Positions 1 through 7,863 of a DNA stretch of 49,588 bases are shown piece after piece. A program made the position numbers and the translations under genes. Below the pieces are notes generated by a model, which had not been told where the DNA came from, did no database searches, and saw nothing but the letters and a program-made list of their open reading frames with translations. The stretch spans positions 1 through 49,588 of the forward strand of contig CAMAPT010000022.1 in assembly GCA_945860225.1 (NCBI GenBank). Reading direction: 5' to 3'. Numbering within the stretch: the first letter of the stretch is position 1; each line of letters begins with the position of its first letter. This DNA is from Chitinophaga pinensis (lineage in GTDB: Bacteria; Bacteroidota; Bacteroidia; B-17B0; Aurantibacillaceae).

Positions 1-1
1 T

Positions 2-148
2 GGTAATGTACTGAAAAATGGTTGGTGGATTTCTCAAAAATAATTTGTAAAATGGCCTCGTCAGTCTGAAGAAGAAGTAGGCTCTGTTGGAGAACAACCT
101 GCCAGCAATAAGATTGATGTCGATAAAGCAAGAAAAGGTAGTTTATAA
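2..148 (+). pseudogene. possible 3' remnant of an upstream gene
   Basis: In plus frame 2 the window opens with a short reading (GNVLKNGWWISQK) that stops at 41-43. After that stop the same frame stays open for 34 codons (ending DKARKGSL) to a TAA at 146-148, directly inside a strong terminator-like hairpin. An open frame closed by a terminator looks like the end of a real gene with a nonsense mutation or frameshift. It lies mostly inside the proposed IS boundaries, which argues against a host gene tail. The family is not recognised. It may be chance, as 34 open codons is not rare. Confidence 0.2.
9..26 (+). repeat. IS left terminal inverted repeat
   Basis: The 18 bases tactgaaaaatggttggt are the exact reverse complement of 1242-1259. 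Identity stops at both edges of the block. It lies 166 bases beyond the transposase stop codon. Confidence 0.65.
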
Positions 149-160
149 CTACCTTTTTTA
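133..160 (+). terminator. Rho-independent terminator hairpin
   Basis: An 11-bp perfect stem (133-143 with 147-157) has a 3-base loop and a T-run on the plus strand. It would end plus-strand transcripts entering from the left. It also lies downstream of the minus-strand transposase, where it could act weakly because the stem itself ends in four T on that strand. Confidence 0.6.
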
Positions 161-192
161 TTCTTGCTGTTTGACCTTATGGCTAAAAAAAC

Positions 193-1163
193 TCACCTTT
201 CATTCGAGAAAAAAATATACCATTTTATAAAATCAATGCGATGTTTTAAAGTCAATCCTCTATGTATATCAAGATGATTTTTCAAATGACTAAAAAAACC
301 TTCTATTCCATTTGTAGTTGCAGGTATTTTAGGGTTTGATAAATAATTAAACATATTAGGTAAAGCTCTTTTCATCGTATAATAAGATCGTCTTACTAGT
401 TTATGAGTATACCAATAACGTCCAGTTGCGTGATGGTATGTTTTTTCCATTAAATAATTTTTATTTTTCAAATACCATTGCTCTAATATTTTGGTCCAAT
501 AGATTTGATCATTCTTTGTGTTTATTTTCAGAAGCAGTAATACAATTTTTCTAAGCTCAATTGCAGATTCATGTTTAGGAAACCTTGTTAACCATAATAA
601 ACACATGCGTTGTATATGAACCAAGCAGCGTTGCGTTAAAACATCAGGTAATGCTTTTTTAATCGCTTTTAGAATGCTTTTGTGACCATCTGTTGTAATG
701 CTTTCTATCTGCACACCCAATCTGATAAGATTATCTAAATCTTCTTTTATCTCCGAATAATCCTCTCCATCTGAAAATCTTATTAATTGAGTGTAGCCGT
801 CGGAATGGTCTTGATAACAGAGCAAACAGAATTTCTCAAAGTATGTTGCATCAATCCTAAGATTTACCTGGCTTCTTTTTATTATTTTAACTTGAGGTGA
901 TTGCTTTAGAAAATAATAAAATATTCTTTGCAAAGTATCTTTCGATAAACCACTATCTCTTGATAGGGTAGCAAAATTTTGTCTCTCTATGACCCACTTT
1001 TTAAACCATATAAATCGATTTTCTAGCTTTTGATTTGGATCATTTCTAGTGAATAAAATATCACAGTTTTTACATTTAAATCTCTGTTTATTTTGCCTTT
1101 TACCCCATTTAATAACATCCAAACTACCACACGCCCAACAGCGCTTTTTTTTGACTTTTTCAT
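193..1163 (-). CDS. IS1249-type transposase, probably read by -1 frameshift
   Basis: This is a DDE transposase that cuts and rejoins the IS ends. Counting from the in-frame TTG at 1122, D91 (DATYF), D145 (TTDGHK) and E274 (NGIEGF) are the likely catalytic triad, and C166/H169 follow the second Asp as in IS256-type enzymes. The end (HRGLTLKHRIDFIKWY) resembles IS1249 proteins. A start at TTG would cut a zinc ribbon in half: the first CxxC (CWACG) is encoded upstream in the same frame, but no ATG, GTG or TTG precedes it before an in-frame stop. An ATG at 1163 lies in the other frame. A -1 slip on the A8 run (1145-1152 on the plus strand) joins it to the zinc ribbon as MKKSKKKRCWACG. This may be programmed frameshifting, transcript slippage, or an inactivating indel. 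Confidence 0.75.
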
Positions 1164-1171
1164 ATACAAAA

Positions 1172-1203
1172 AAAGTTTAGTGAAACGACTTTCACTAAAC
1201 TTT
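1172..1203. other. perfect hairpin ahead of the transposase gene
   Basis: A 14-bp perfect inverted repeat (1172-1185 with 1190-1203) has a 4-base loop. It sits 9 bases upstream of the candidate ATG, and a second small hairpin (1208-1214 with 1223-1229) lies beyond it. Hairpins in this position are known in several IS families to block expression driven by outside promoters, by hiding the start or ending incoming transcripts. That role is inferred here. Confidence 0.55.
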
Positions 1204-1241
1204 CTTCAATCCTTTTATATATAAGGATTACAAAGGTTTTT

Positions 1242-1259
1242 ACCAACCATTTTTCAGTA
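1242..1259 (-). repeat. IS right terminal inverted repeat
   Basis: This is the exact reverse complement of 9-26. It lies between the transposase leader and the end of the wzc-like gene. The 100 bases from 1260 to 1359 hold no convincing terminator for the polysaccharide operon. Confidence 0.65.
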
Positions 1260-1359
1260 TTATGCCGGCTAAATCAAGATTAAATTAACAAGTCTCTTTA
1301 CTTAGCTAAACTGGACACAAATCATTAGATTATTGTTGTAGCATTAATAGACAATCTTT

Positions 1360-3750
1360 TCACCAGGCTTTTAATAATCGTTTCCAAAGCGGAACTTCCT
1401 TTGTTGAACCATAATAACCATAAGCACCGTAACCATAGCCGTAACCATAGCCGTAACCATAGCCGTAACCTTTCGTATAACTACTTCCATTAATCAAACA
1501 AGCCACGTTTGGCAAACGTTTTTCCTTGTTTAAGGAATCAACAATACGTAATAATCTTTTATCTAACACATTAGCCCTTGCTATAAAAACTGTAGCATCC
1601 GCATATTTAGAAATCAATAAAGTATCAGCTACTAAACCAATAGGAGCTGTATCAACGATTACATACTCATAATTCTCACGCGCATAATCAAAAATTTCTT
1701 TCACTCTAGCATACATTAAAAGTTCGGCAGGATTTGGAGGAATAGGTCCGGAATTTAAAATATCTAAATTTGAAAAATCCTCTAAAGGAAAAATCATATC
1801 AGATATATTCATGTTTTGATCAATAATCAGATTAGTTAGTCCATTTCTCTCCCCTAAATTCAAATATTTCAAAATTTTCGGATTCCGTAAATCAGACCCT
1901 ATCAATAAAACTTTCTTGCCTGTAAGTGCAAATGAAGCCGCTAAATTTAAAGCGATATAAGATTTCCCCTCTTTGGCTACTGTAGAAGTAACTAAGATAA
2001 CCTTACTCTTCGTTTCCACCTTAGCACATAAAAATTCAACATTACCTCTTAATATACGAAAAGCTTCTGCCGTATTAGATCGAACATTATCCCTCACAAT
2101 CAATTTTTCTTTGTTAATTGAATCAGGTATTTCACCTAAATAAGGCAATTTTAATTGATCTATTTCCTTCTTACCATGAATTTTGGTGTCTAATATTTCT
2201 AATATATATAAAACTACAATTGGAAAAATAATCCCAATTAAAATTGATGATAAATAAATCGTTATTTTTTGGGGAGCAACCATACCACCGTTACTATAAG
2301 CTTTATCTAACACTTTTGCATTCGCTACAGTTACAGCCAATGCAATATTGGTTTCTTCTCTTTTTTGCAAAAGATATAAATAGAGTGATTCCTTAATTTG
2401 CTGCTGACGTTGAATCATTCTGAACTCTCTCTCATACTTTGGCACTGAACTGATTCGATTGCTTATTTCTATTTCTTTTGTAGCTAAATTTTTTGCTTTT
2501 ATTTGAAGAGTACTATATAAATTCATCAAACTTTCTTTTATGGAGTTTCTTAAACCGATAATTTGATAATCCAAATTTTCCACAACCGGATTCTTTTCTC
2601 CAGATGTTTTAACCAAACGGTTACGCTCTAATACCAATCTATTATAGTCATTAATTTCGTTAGATAAACTATGATCGCTCAATCCTAAATTAGATGGTAT
2701 TAATGAATTTGGCTTGTCAAGTTTTTTCAAATAATCATTCATGAATTCAGCTATTCGTAATTGAGTAGAATTTTCCAATAAGCTCATTTCGCTTTCATTT
2801 GAAGTTTGTAAAAACAATTTAGCCTCTGATTCCACATCAGTCAGTTTATGTTTAGTTTTAAAAGATTCAGCCTCTCCTTCAACCCCGCTCAATTCATTAG
2901 TGATAAATTGAATCCTTTCATTTATAAAACTAGCTGTATTTTGACTTACCTGATTTTTATCAGCAAGTGCGTCTAAATTATGCTGCTTTATTAAATTATC
3001 AACAATGTCTATTGCTTTTTGTATAATTGCATCTCGCAAAGAAATAGTAATAGCATTAGATGTTTTATTTACAGCGTTAACCTTCAGTAATCCTAAATAT
3101 TTATTAACTATTTGTTCAACAGAAGATACAATAATTCGATAATCTTTATTTAAATAATTTTCAGAAAAATTTTTGGTATTTGAAATAACAATTTTTCCAA
3201 ATGAAACATCTATCGAATCCCCAAAATAATATTCTCCAACTTCTTCTTCATTTTCTCCTGATTTTAACAAAAAACGATTATTAGATATAGGTTCAATAAT
3301 CCAATTACCAACTGGTTCAATAATAGTAGAATCAGACAAGGTATAACTAATTAAAAAAGGTGCATCGTTATATCTTTCATGTTCAATAGGTCTGCCAAAA
3401 GAATAATAAGTGATGTTTAATTTCAATTCATTAACCACTTTTGTCATCAATGATCTCGATCTAAGAATCTCTATTTCATTATCAATATTCTTTGTGTTTT
3501 TTAAAATTCCTAAATCTTCAAATGCCGTCAATTCATCGCTTACCTGTCCTTTTTTATCATCCTTAATTAATATAGTTGCATTCACTTCGTATTGTGGAAC
3601 TTGATAACGTAAATAAACGACGCCCAATATCAAAGCAATAGAAATACTTATGACAAACCATTTCCAGTGAAACAAATATTTAATCAGTAAATCTTTAATA
3701 CTGTTTTCTTGATTTTCTTCGAGAGAAAAATTATATTGTTCTAGTTGCAT
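1360..3750 (-). CDS. wzc: Wzc-type tyrosine autokinase / polysaccharide co-polymerase
   Basis: This inner-membrane protein (796 aa) controls chain length and export of the surface polysaccharide. Order of parts: a Wzz-like N-terminus with a membrane helix near 32-50, a long periplasmic region with coiled coil, a second helix near 493-517, then a cytoplasmic BY-kinase. The kinase shows Walker A (VAKEGKS, near 590-598), Walker A' (LIGSDLRNP, near 620) and Walker B (VIVDTAP, near 700). The C-terminal tail is very rich in Tyr-Gly (about 755-782) and is the expected autophosphorylation cluster. It is the last gene of the operon, 8 bases after the Wza-like gene. No low-molecular-weight tyrosine phosphatase gene (Wzb) is present in the window. 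Confidence 0.93.
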   Translation of the reverse strand: MQLEQYNFSLEENQENSIKDLLIKYLFHWKWFVISISIALILGVVYLRYQVPQYEVNATILIKDDKKGQVSDELTAFEDLGILKNTKNIDNEIEILRSRSLMTKVVNELKLNITYYSFGRPIEHERYNDAPFLISYTLSDSTIIEPVGNWIIEPISNNRFLLKSGENEEEVGEYYFGDSIDVSFGKIVISNTKNFSENYLNKDYRIIVSSVEQIVNKYLGLLKVNAVNKTSNAITISLRDAIIQKAIDIVDNLIKQHNLDALADKNQVSQNTASFINERIQFITNELSGVEGEAESFKTKHKLTDVESEAKLFLQTSNESEMSLLENSTQLRIAEFMNDYLKKLDKPNSLIPSNLGLSDHSLSNEINDYNRLVLERNRLVKTSGEKNPVVENLDYQIIGLRNSIKESLMNLYSTLQIKAKNLATKEIEISNRISSVPKYEREFRMIQRQQQIKESLYLYLLQKREETNIALAVTVANAKVLDKAYSNGGMVAPQKITIYLSSILIGIIFPIVVLYILEILDTKIHGKKEIDQLKLPYLGEIPDSINKEKLIVRDNVRSNTAEAFRILRGNVEFLCAKVETKSKVILVTSTVAKEGKSYIALNLAASFALTGKKVLLIGSDLRNPKILKYLNLGERNGLTNLIIDQNMNISDMIFPLEDFSNLDILNSGPIPPNPAELLMYARVKEIFDYARENYEYVIVDTAPIGLVADTLLISKYADATVFIARANVLDKRLLRIVDSLNKEKRLPNVACLINGSSYTKGYGYGYGYGYGYGYGAYGYYGSTKEVPLWKRLLKAW
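1427..1470 (-). repeat. 12-bp tandem repeat encoding the Tyr-Gly tail of Wzc
   Basis: The unit ccgtaaccatag is repeated exactly at 1427, 1439 and 1451, with a partial fourth copy to 1470. On the coding strand each unit gives Tyr-Gly-Tyr-Gly. Gain or loss of a unit keeps the frame and changes the number of tail tyrosines by two. Confidence 0.9.
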
Positions 3751-3758
3751 TAATTTTA

Positions 3759-4541
3759 TTATTGTCTAAATAAAACAGTCATTGTAATAAAAACAGAGAC
3801 TATAGATATAATCATACTAACGTTTGAAGGATTCACTAAAGAAGAATTAACCTTTGCTCTATTAGGCTCAACATAAATGACGTCATTTTGCTGTAAATAA
3901 TACACGGATGTTGAAAAAAGCTCTTTAGTGGTTAAATCCACCCGGGTTTCTGTTTTTTTTCCGTTAATATCACGAATGACCAAAATATTCTTTCTCATAC
4001 CTGTAATTTCCAAATCTCCAGCGAGACCAAGTGCTTCGGGTAATGTAATTCGTTCATTTGGAATAGTAAATGTACCAGGATTACGAACATCTCCTAATAC
4101 AGTTATTTTAAAATTTAGTATTCTAATGATAATGGTTGGGTTATTTAAATAGGGTTTTAATTGCTGTTTTAAAACATCTATTGCAGCTGATTGGGTCAAT
4201 CCTGCTAATTTAATTTTTCCAATAACAGGAAATTCTATATTACCCTCAGCATCAATCAAATAACTGAGTGGACTGGGAATTCCTTGTGTATAACCGCTAT
4301 TACTTTGTGCTAAATTCAATACAGGTAAATTGAAAGGTTTAGAAGCCTGCTCATCAAATCCTAACACGCTAATGGAAATCATATCATCTGATTTTAATAC
4401 GGGAGAATAATTTTTGTTGGTTTCGGATGTCGATAACCCCCCTTGAAAATAAATGATTTTTTGTTTATGAGTACATGACAACAGATTACCTAACATAATT
4501 AATATCAAAATACATTTCGCAAAGGTTATAATTTTAAGCAT
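3759..4541 (-). CDS. wza: Wza-type polysaccharide export outer-membrane lipoprotein
   Basis: This protein (260 aa) forms the outer-membrane exit channel for the polysaccharide. A lipoprotein signal ends in LLSC, so the mature protein begins at that Cys. The poly-export domain starts at LKSDDMISISVLGFD and is followed by SLBB-type segments (DAEGNIEFPVIGKIKLAG; VLGDVRNPGTF). It is shorter than E. coli Wza, and the last 20 residues form a hydrophobic helix (about 238-257) that may cross the outer membrane, as the C-terminal helix of Wza does. It lies upstream of wzc in the same operon, 59 bases from the sugar transferase gene. That gap is the longest in the operon and could hold an internal promoter, though no clear one was seen. 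Confidence 0.9.
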   Translation of the reverse strand: MLKIITFAKCILILIMLGNLLSCTHKQKIIYFQGGLSTSETNKNYSPVLKSDDMISISVLGFDEQASKPFNLPVLNLAQSNSGYTQGIPSPLSYLIDAEGNIEFPVIGKIKLAGLTQSAAIDVLKQQLKPYLNNPTIIIRILNFKITVLGDVRNPGTFTIPNERITLPEALGLAGDLEITGMRKNILVIRDINGKKTETRVDLTTKELFSTSVYYLQQNDVIYVEPNRAKVNSSLVNPSNVSMIISIVSVFITMTVLFRQ

Positions 4542-4600
4542 TAGGTAAGTTTAATAATATTAAGTTGACGAAAGTATTTGTTTTAATGTAAAATAACAAA

Positions 4601-5635
4601 TTAAGCGCTACGCTTCCTTTTAAAAATAATATTGAATATTGCCTTAAAAAAATACCGTGTATCTGTTGTAAAAGGATGTTTCACTTTCTCCTCTAAGTAT
4701 TCTCGTTCTGCTTGCAAAACAGAATTAACATCACTTTTACGATTCAATGCCACATATGGTGGAATACAACCAGGTTTAAATTTCAAGCGAAGTTCTTGAA
4801 GATCCTTCGGTATATCCTGAAAATAACGTTCAGATATAGGTCGAACACCTACAAGCTTCAAATCTCCTTTTAATACATTAATCAACTGAGGAAGTTCATC
4901 TAACCAATAACGACGTAATAATCTTCCCCATGGTGTTAACCTGAAATCATCTTTAGGCTTTCCCGTTATAGCATATCCATTCACTTTCAATATATAATCT
5001 TGTAAATATTCTGCATAAGGATGCATAGTTCTAAATTTATATACATGAATTACTTGCCCTCCCTTACCTATACGTTTCATGGAAAAAAAGGGACCATAAC
5101 TAACGTTCATATTGTAATCTGGTAGCTTTATTTTTTTTGTTACCATGTACATTAATCCATTAAAAGTATCATAAGCGACAATCTCAAAACCACAACTTAC
5201 GAGCCTACCCATTACCTCAGCTTTTGATAAAAGTCGATTTCGGCCTTGTGTTATTAAAAAATAAATTTTTTTTAGCCCCCATATTTTTGGAAACATTCTT
5301 AAAAAGACAAACTCAAATCCAAACCAAATGTTTTTTATAATCGGTATATTCCCAAAACGATGCCTGTCCTTTCGTCCTACAATAGTTTCAAAACAAACTA
5401 CAAAATAATCTTCATTATCTAATTTCCTATTAACTTTTTCAAAAAACTTATTTATATAACGAATATTATTAACCTTACTCAAATTAATTATTGAATGAAC
5501 TTCTCCAGGATAATTTAAAATATTAAAATCGTTTGTAGTAGAAACAACTAATGAGTCTTTTGCTTCTAAGTTAATAAAAGAGCTAAAATACTTGAAGGCC
5601 AGCTCTCCACAATTATCAATAATTAAGCGGTTCAT
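4601..5635 (-). CDS. initiating sugar-phosphate transferase with soluble N-terminus
   Basis: This enzyme (344 aa) is expected to move a sugar-1-phosphate onto undecaprenyl phosphate, the first step of the repeat unit. The C-terminal half is a bacterial sugar transferase domain: YKFRTM near 198-203, RLTPWGRLLRR, DELPQL near 248, and GDLKLVGVRP. The usual membrane anchor before this domain is absent. Instead the first 170 residues look like a degraded methyltransferase-like fold ending LSKAEVMGRLVSCGFE. The same arrangement is known to me from other Bacteroidota. It overlaps the VanZ-like gene by 4 bases. The sugar used cannot be told from sequence. Confidence 0.85.
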   Translation of the reverse strand: MNRLIIDNCGELAFKYFSSFINLEAKDSLVVSTTNDFNILNYPGEVHSIINLSKVNNIRYINKFFEKVNRKLDNEDYFVVCFETIVGRKDRHRFGNIPIIKNIWFGFEFVFLRMFPKIWGLKKIYFLITQGRNRLLSKAEVMGRLVSCGFEIVAYDTFNGLMYMVTKKIKLPDYNMNVSYGPFFSMKRIGKGGQVIHVYKFRTMHPYAEYLQDYILKVNGYAITGKPKDDFRLTPWGRLLRRYWLDELPQLINVLKGDLKLVGVRPISERYFQDIPKDLQELRLKFKPGCIPPYVALNRKSDVNSVLQAEREYLEEKVKHPFTTDTRYFFKAIFNIIFKRKRSA

Positions 5636-6012
5636 ATATTTCGATGTCTAGCTTTATGTGAAAAACGTCCATAAAAAATGAGCAAATGATATATGAAATA
5701 GCTGAAAACAATTCCTAAACAATTTGCGATTAAATCTTTCTCACTAAAATTACGATAAGGAATGAAAAATTGAATACCCTCTGCTAAAAAAGCAAATATC
5801 AATCCTATTATTATCCAAAATAAAGGATTATATTTTTCAGATTTTTTCACAAACATCCACAGAGAAAAAATTAAAACATGAAAAATATAATCTAGCCTTA
5901 AGTTAAAAATATAAATGCTATTAATAATCTCTTTTTTCACATTTAAAGGCATAATAATTAATATTATAACTCCTATTAAATAAACTGAAAATATTTTATT
6001 TTTAATTGGCAT
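5632..6012 (-). CDS. VanZ-like membrane protein
   Basis: This small integral membrane protein (126 aa) has about four hydrophobic helices. The VanZ-family signature is visible: a helix ending in AEGIQFFIPYRNFSEKD followed by a conserved Asn (IANCLG). The biochemical role of such proteins in polysaccharide loci is not established. It overlaps the preceding deacetylase-like gene by 11 bases and the following sugar transferase gene by 4, so its translation is probably coupled to theirs. Confidence 0.8.
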   Translation of the reverse strand: MPIKNKIFSVYLIGVIILIIMPLNVKKEIINSIYIFNLRLDYIFHVLIFSLWMFVKKSEKYNPLFWIIIGLIFAFLAEGIQFFIPYRNFSEKDLIANCLGIVFSYFIYHLLIFYGRFSHKARHRNI

Positions 6013-6769
6013 TTTTATTTTTTACAAAAAAAACACGTTTTATCTGATTTTTAATATTTTGAAAGATAAATTCTTTAGTCCAAATCCATTTATTATCACT
6101 CCATCGTTGTGGATGAAACGTGAACATTATTTTATTTGGCATTAGGCCTTTATTAGCTGCGGATATAATTTCATCAGTTGTATGAAAATTCAAATTAAAA
6201 CCTGAATTAACCCTATCCCGAACACTCACTTTATCTCCATTCCAACTGCGACCAGTATCTGTTAAATAAAAGACTTCTTTAAAATCGACATCAAAATAAG
6301 GTTCTCCAATAATACCAAAATCACGATAATTATATTTCTTCCAAAGATTTTTTGAATCATATTTACTCATTGGGCTCCCGTGCATACAAATTGTAAATAC
6401 GGGGGTTATTTTACGTAATGCAATAAGATTGTTTTCAAAATCTTTAATACCTGCTTCCAAATCTCCATGAGTTTTAGTTAAACATTCATAATGATAGCCG
6501 ATTTCATGCCCTAATTCTGAAATTTGCCTTATGACAGATTCATCCCAACTTTCAGGAACTGCTCTGAAATAATAAACTCCTTTAATGTTCAATTCAGCCT
6601 GTATATTTGCAATTTGAAGCGAATTATATGGCAACAAATCTACGTCGTGCCTAAGCATAATTGACTTTGAATCTGGTTTTTCAATAAACTCCCTAAAAGT
6701 TTGAAAAGTATAATTCTGCTCATTTAAACTTTTTAAAAGCTCTTTATATTTTTTAATTGTAAAATCCAT
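6002..6769 (-). CDS. polysaccharide-deacetylase-like (NodB fold) protein
   Basis: The protein (255 aa) shows a NodB-type metal site: RHDVD near residues 40-44 and GHEIGYHYE near 91-99. Family members remove N- or O-acyl groups from sugars. No signal peptide is present, so it should act in the cytoplasm on a lipid- or nucleotide-linked intermediate, or have another hydrolase role. It shares one base with the DUF354 gene. Similar stand-alone cytoplasmic members are frequent in Bacteroidota polysaccharide clusters. The substrate is unknown. Confidence 0.7.
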   Translation of the reverse strand: MDFTIKKYKELLKSLNEQNYTFQTFREFIEKPDSKSIMLRHDVDLLPYNSLQIANIQAELNIKGVYYFRAVPESWDESVIRQISELGHEIGYHYECLTKTHGDLEAGIKDFENNLIALRKITPVFTICMHGSPMSKYDSKNLWKKYNYRDFGIIGEPYFDVDFKEVFYLTDTGRSWNGDKVSVRDRVNSGFNLNFHTTDEIISAANKGLMPNKIMFTFHPQRWSDNKWIWTKEFIFQNIKNQIKRVFFVKNKNAN

Positions 6770-7857
6770 TATTTAAAATTGTATTGAAAATTTATGTTTT
6801 CCTTCATTATTTTTTTACTTTCAGGGTAATTTTGAATAAACCACATAAAAAATGTAAATACATTAATTTTATCATTGAGCATATTTTGTCTCAACTGTTT
6901 AAATTCTTTTGTTAAAAAAGGATTATTTAAATATTCATTTAGCTTTAGATACATTTCATCAATCTTATTTGTTTTAAAGCTTGATGTTAAAAAATATTTA
7001 AACTCTAATTCATTCAATACTCCTATCTCGCCTGCAAAATCATTGAATCTTATCCCAGGAGTGCCAAGTAATGCAGATTCAACAGCCATAGATTGACTAT
7101 CTCCAATGTATATTTTTGCGAAATAAAGCGCATGATGTATTTTTGTAGCATCAATTTGTAATCTATAAATTTCAAATTCAGGCTCTAATTTTCTTTCAGA
7201 AGTTATATAAATTTCGCCATAAGGTTTTAATAATTCAATTATTTTTCTTGCAATCGCAACTGTGATTCCTTTTCGATTATTGTCATGATAAGCCGTTAAT
7301 TGAGCAAATCGTAATATAAAATAAGTGGTTGCTGTTATTTCAGGAATTTCTTTTCTATCTGGTTTAAATACACTTGGATGTAAATATGCTAATTTATGAA
7401 AACCATTATACCCAATTTTTTTCACATCCCATTTTCCCGCATTACAACTATTTGGAGAAAGTATTACATCCACAAAAGGGTAGGCTATTTTGGCAAATTG
7501 TGGAATAATTGATACATCATCCTCACTAAATACGAAAGATGGAATATTAAAAAAACGTCCCAAATGCGTAAGAGATGGCTCTGATCCCATCAACAAATTT
7601 GGTTTGAACTCTCTTATTAATTTAGAAATTCGTTTGTATTTACGAAGATAACTTTTGACCATAGAGAGATAACCGTTTTTTCTGCTTTCCGGTAATACGT
7701 TAACATAATCAATCAAAGTATTTTGACAAAGTTCTTCTAAAATATCTTTAGTTCTTATCAGAACTAATACATCATGACCATTTTTTTTTAGTTCTGAAAT
7801 AATATTCTTAAAGAGATGGAAATGGGCGGGATGACCAAGAAAAATTAAGTAACGCAT
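6769..7857 (-). CDS. DUF354 family protein, GT-B/epimerase-like fold
   Basis: The protein (362 aa) begins MRYLIFLGHPAHFHLFKN, the typical opening of DUF354 proteins, and carries MGSEPSLTH and GDSQSMAVESALLGTP. The latter is a GT-B style nucleotide-sugar-binding loop like those of MurG and WecB. DUF354 proteins lie in many polysaccharide clusters, but their reaction is not firmly known. Candidate roles are a glycosyltransferase or a UDP-sugar 2-epimerase. It is the only protein here that could stand in for the missing NeuC-type epimerase, but there is no direct evidence for that. Confidence 0.75.
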   Translation of the reverse strand: MRYLIFLGHPAHFHLFKNIISELKKNGHDVLVLIRTKDILEELCQNTLIDYVNVLPESRKNGYLSMVKSYLRKYKRISKLIREFKPNLLMGSEPSLTHLGRFFNIPSFVFSEDDVSIIPQFAKIAYPFVDVILSPNSCNAGKWDVKKIGYNGFHKLAYLHPSVFKPDRKEIPEITATTYFILRFAQLTAYHDNNRKGITVAIARKIIELLKPYGEIYITSERKLEPEFEIYRLQIDATKIHHALYFAKIYIGDSQSMAVESALLGTPGIRFNDFAGEIGVLNELEFKYFLTSSFKTNKIDEMYLKLNEYLNNPFLTKEFKQLRQNMLNDKINVFTFFMWFIQNYPESKKIMKENINFQYNFK

Positions 7858-7863
7858 TATCTT

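Larger units (their letters stand above)
9..1259 (-). mobile_element. insertion sequence, IS1249-like group of the IS256 family
   Basis: A single transposase gene on the minus strand is bracketed by an 18-bp perfect inverted repeat at 9-26 and 1242-1259, giving an element of about 1.25 kb. The family call rests on the transposase: an N-terminal zinc ribbon, DDE residues, a C..H pair after the second Asp, and a C-terminal HRGL motif as in IS1249. The eight bases outside the two repeats (tggtaatg and ttatgccg) do not match, so no target duplication is visible. The copy may be old or rearranged, or the true ends may differ slightly from these repeats. It lies just beyond the end of the polysaccharide operon. 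Confidence 0.65.

Noticed and set aside
1-8. target-site duplication next to the left IS repeat
   Set aside because: The flanks tggtaatg and ttatgccg share only scattered bases.
1427-1470. CRISPR-like or other short repeat array
   Set aside because: Units are 12 bases with no spacers and sit in frame inside the wzc coding sequence.
3410-3604. Antisense open frames within large genes (here and elsewhere, for example 10472-10819, 39165-39464 and 42248-42520)
   Set aside because: They lie wholly inside strong genes on the other strand and show no family motif or start signal of their own.
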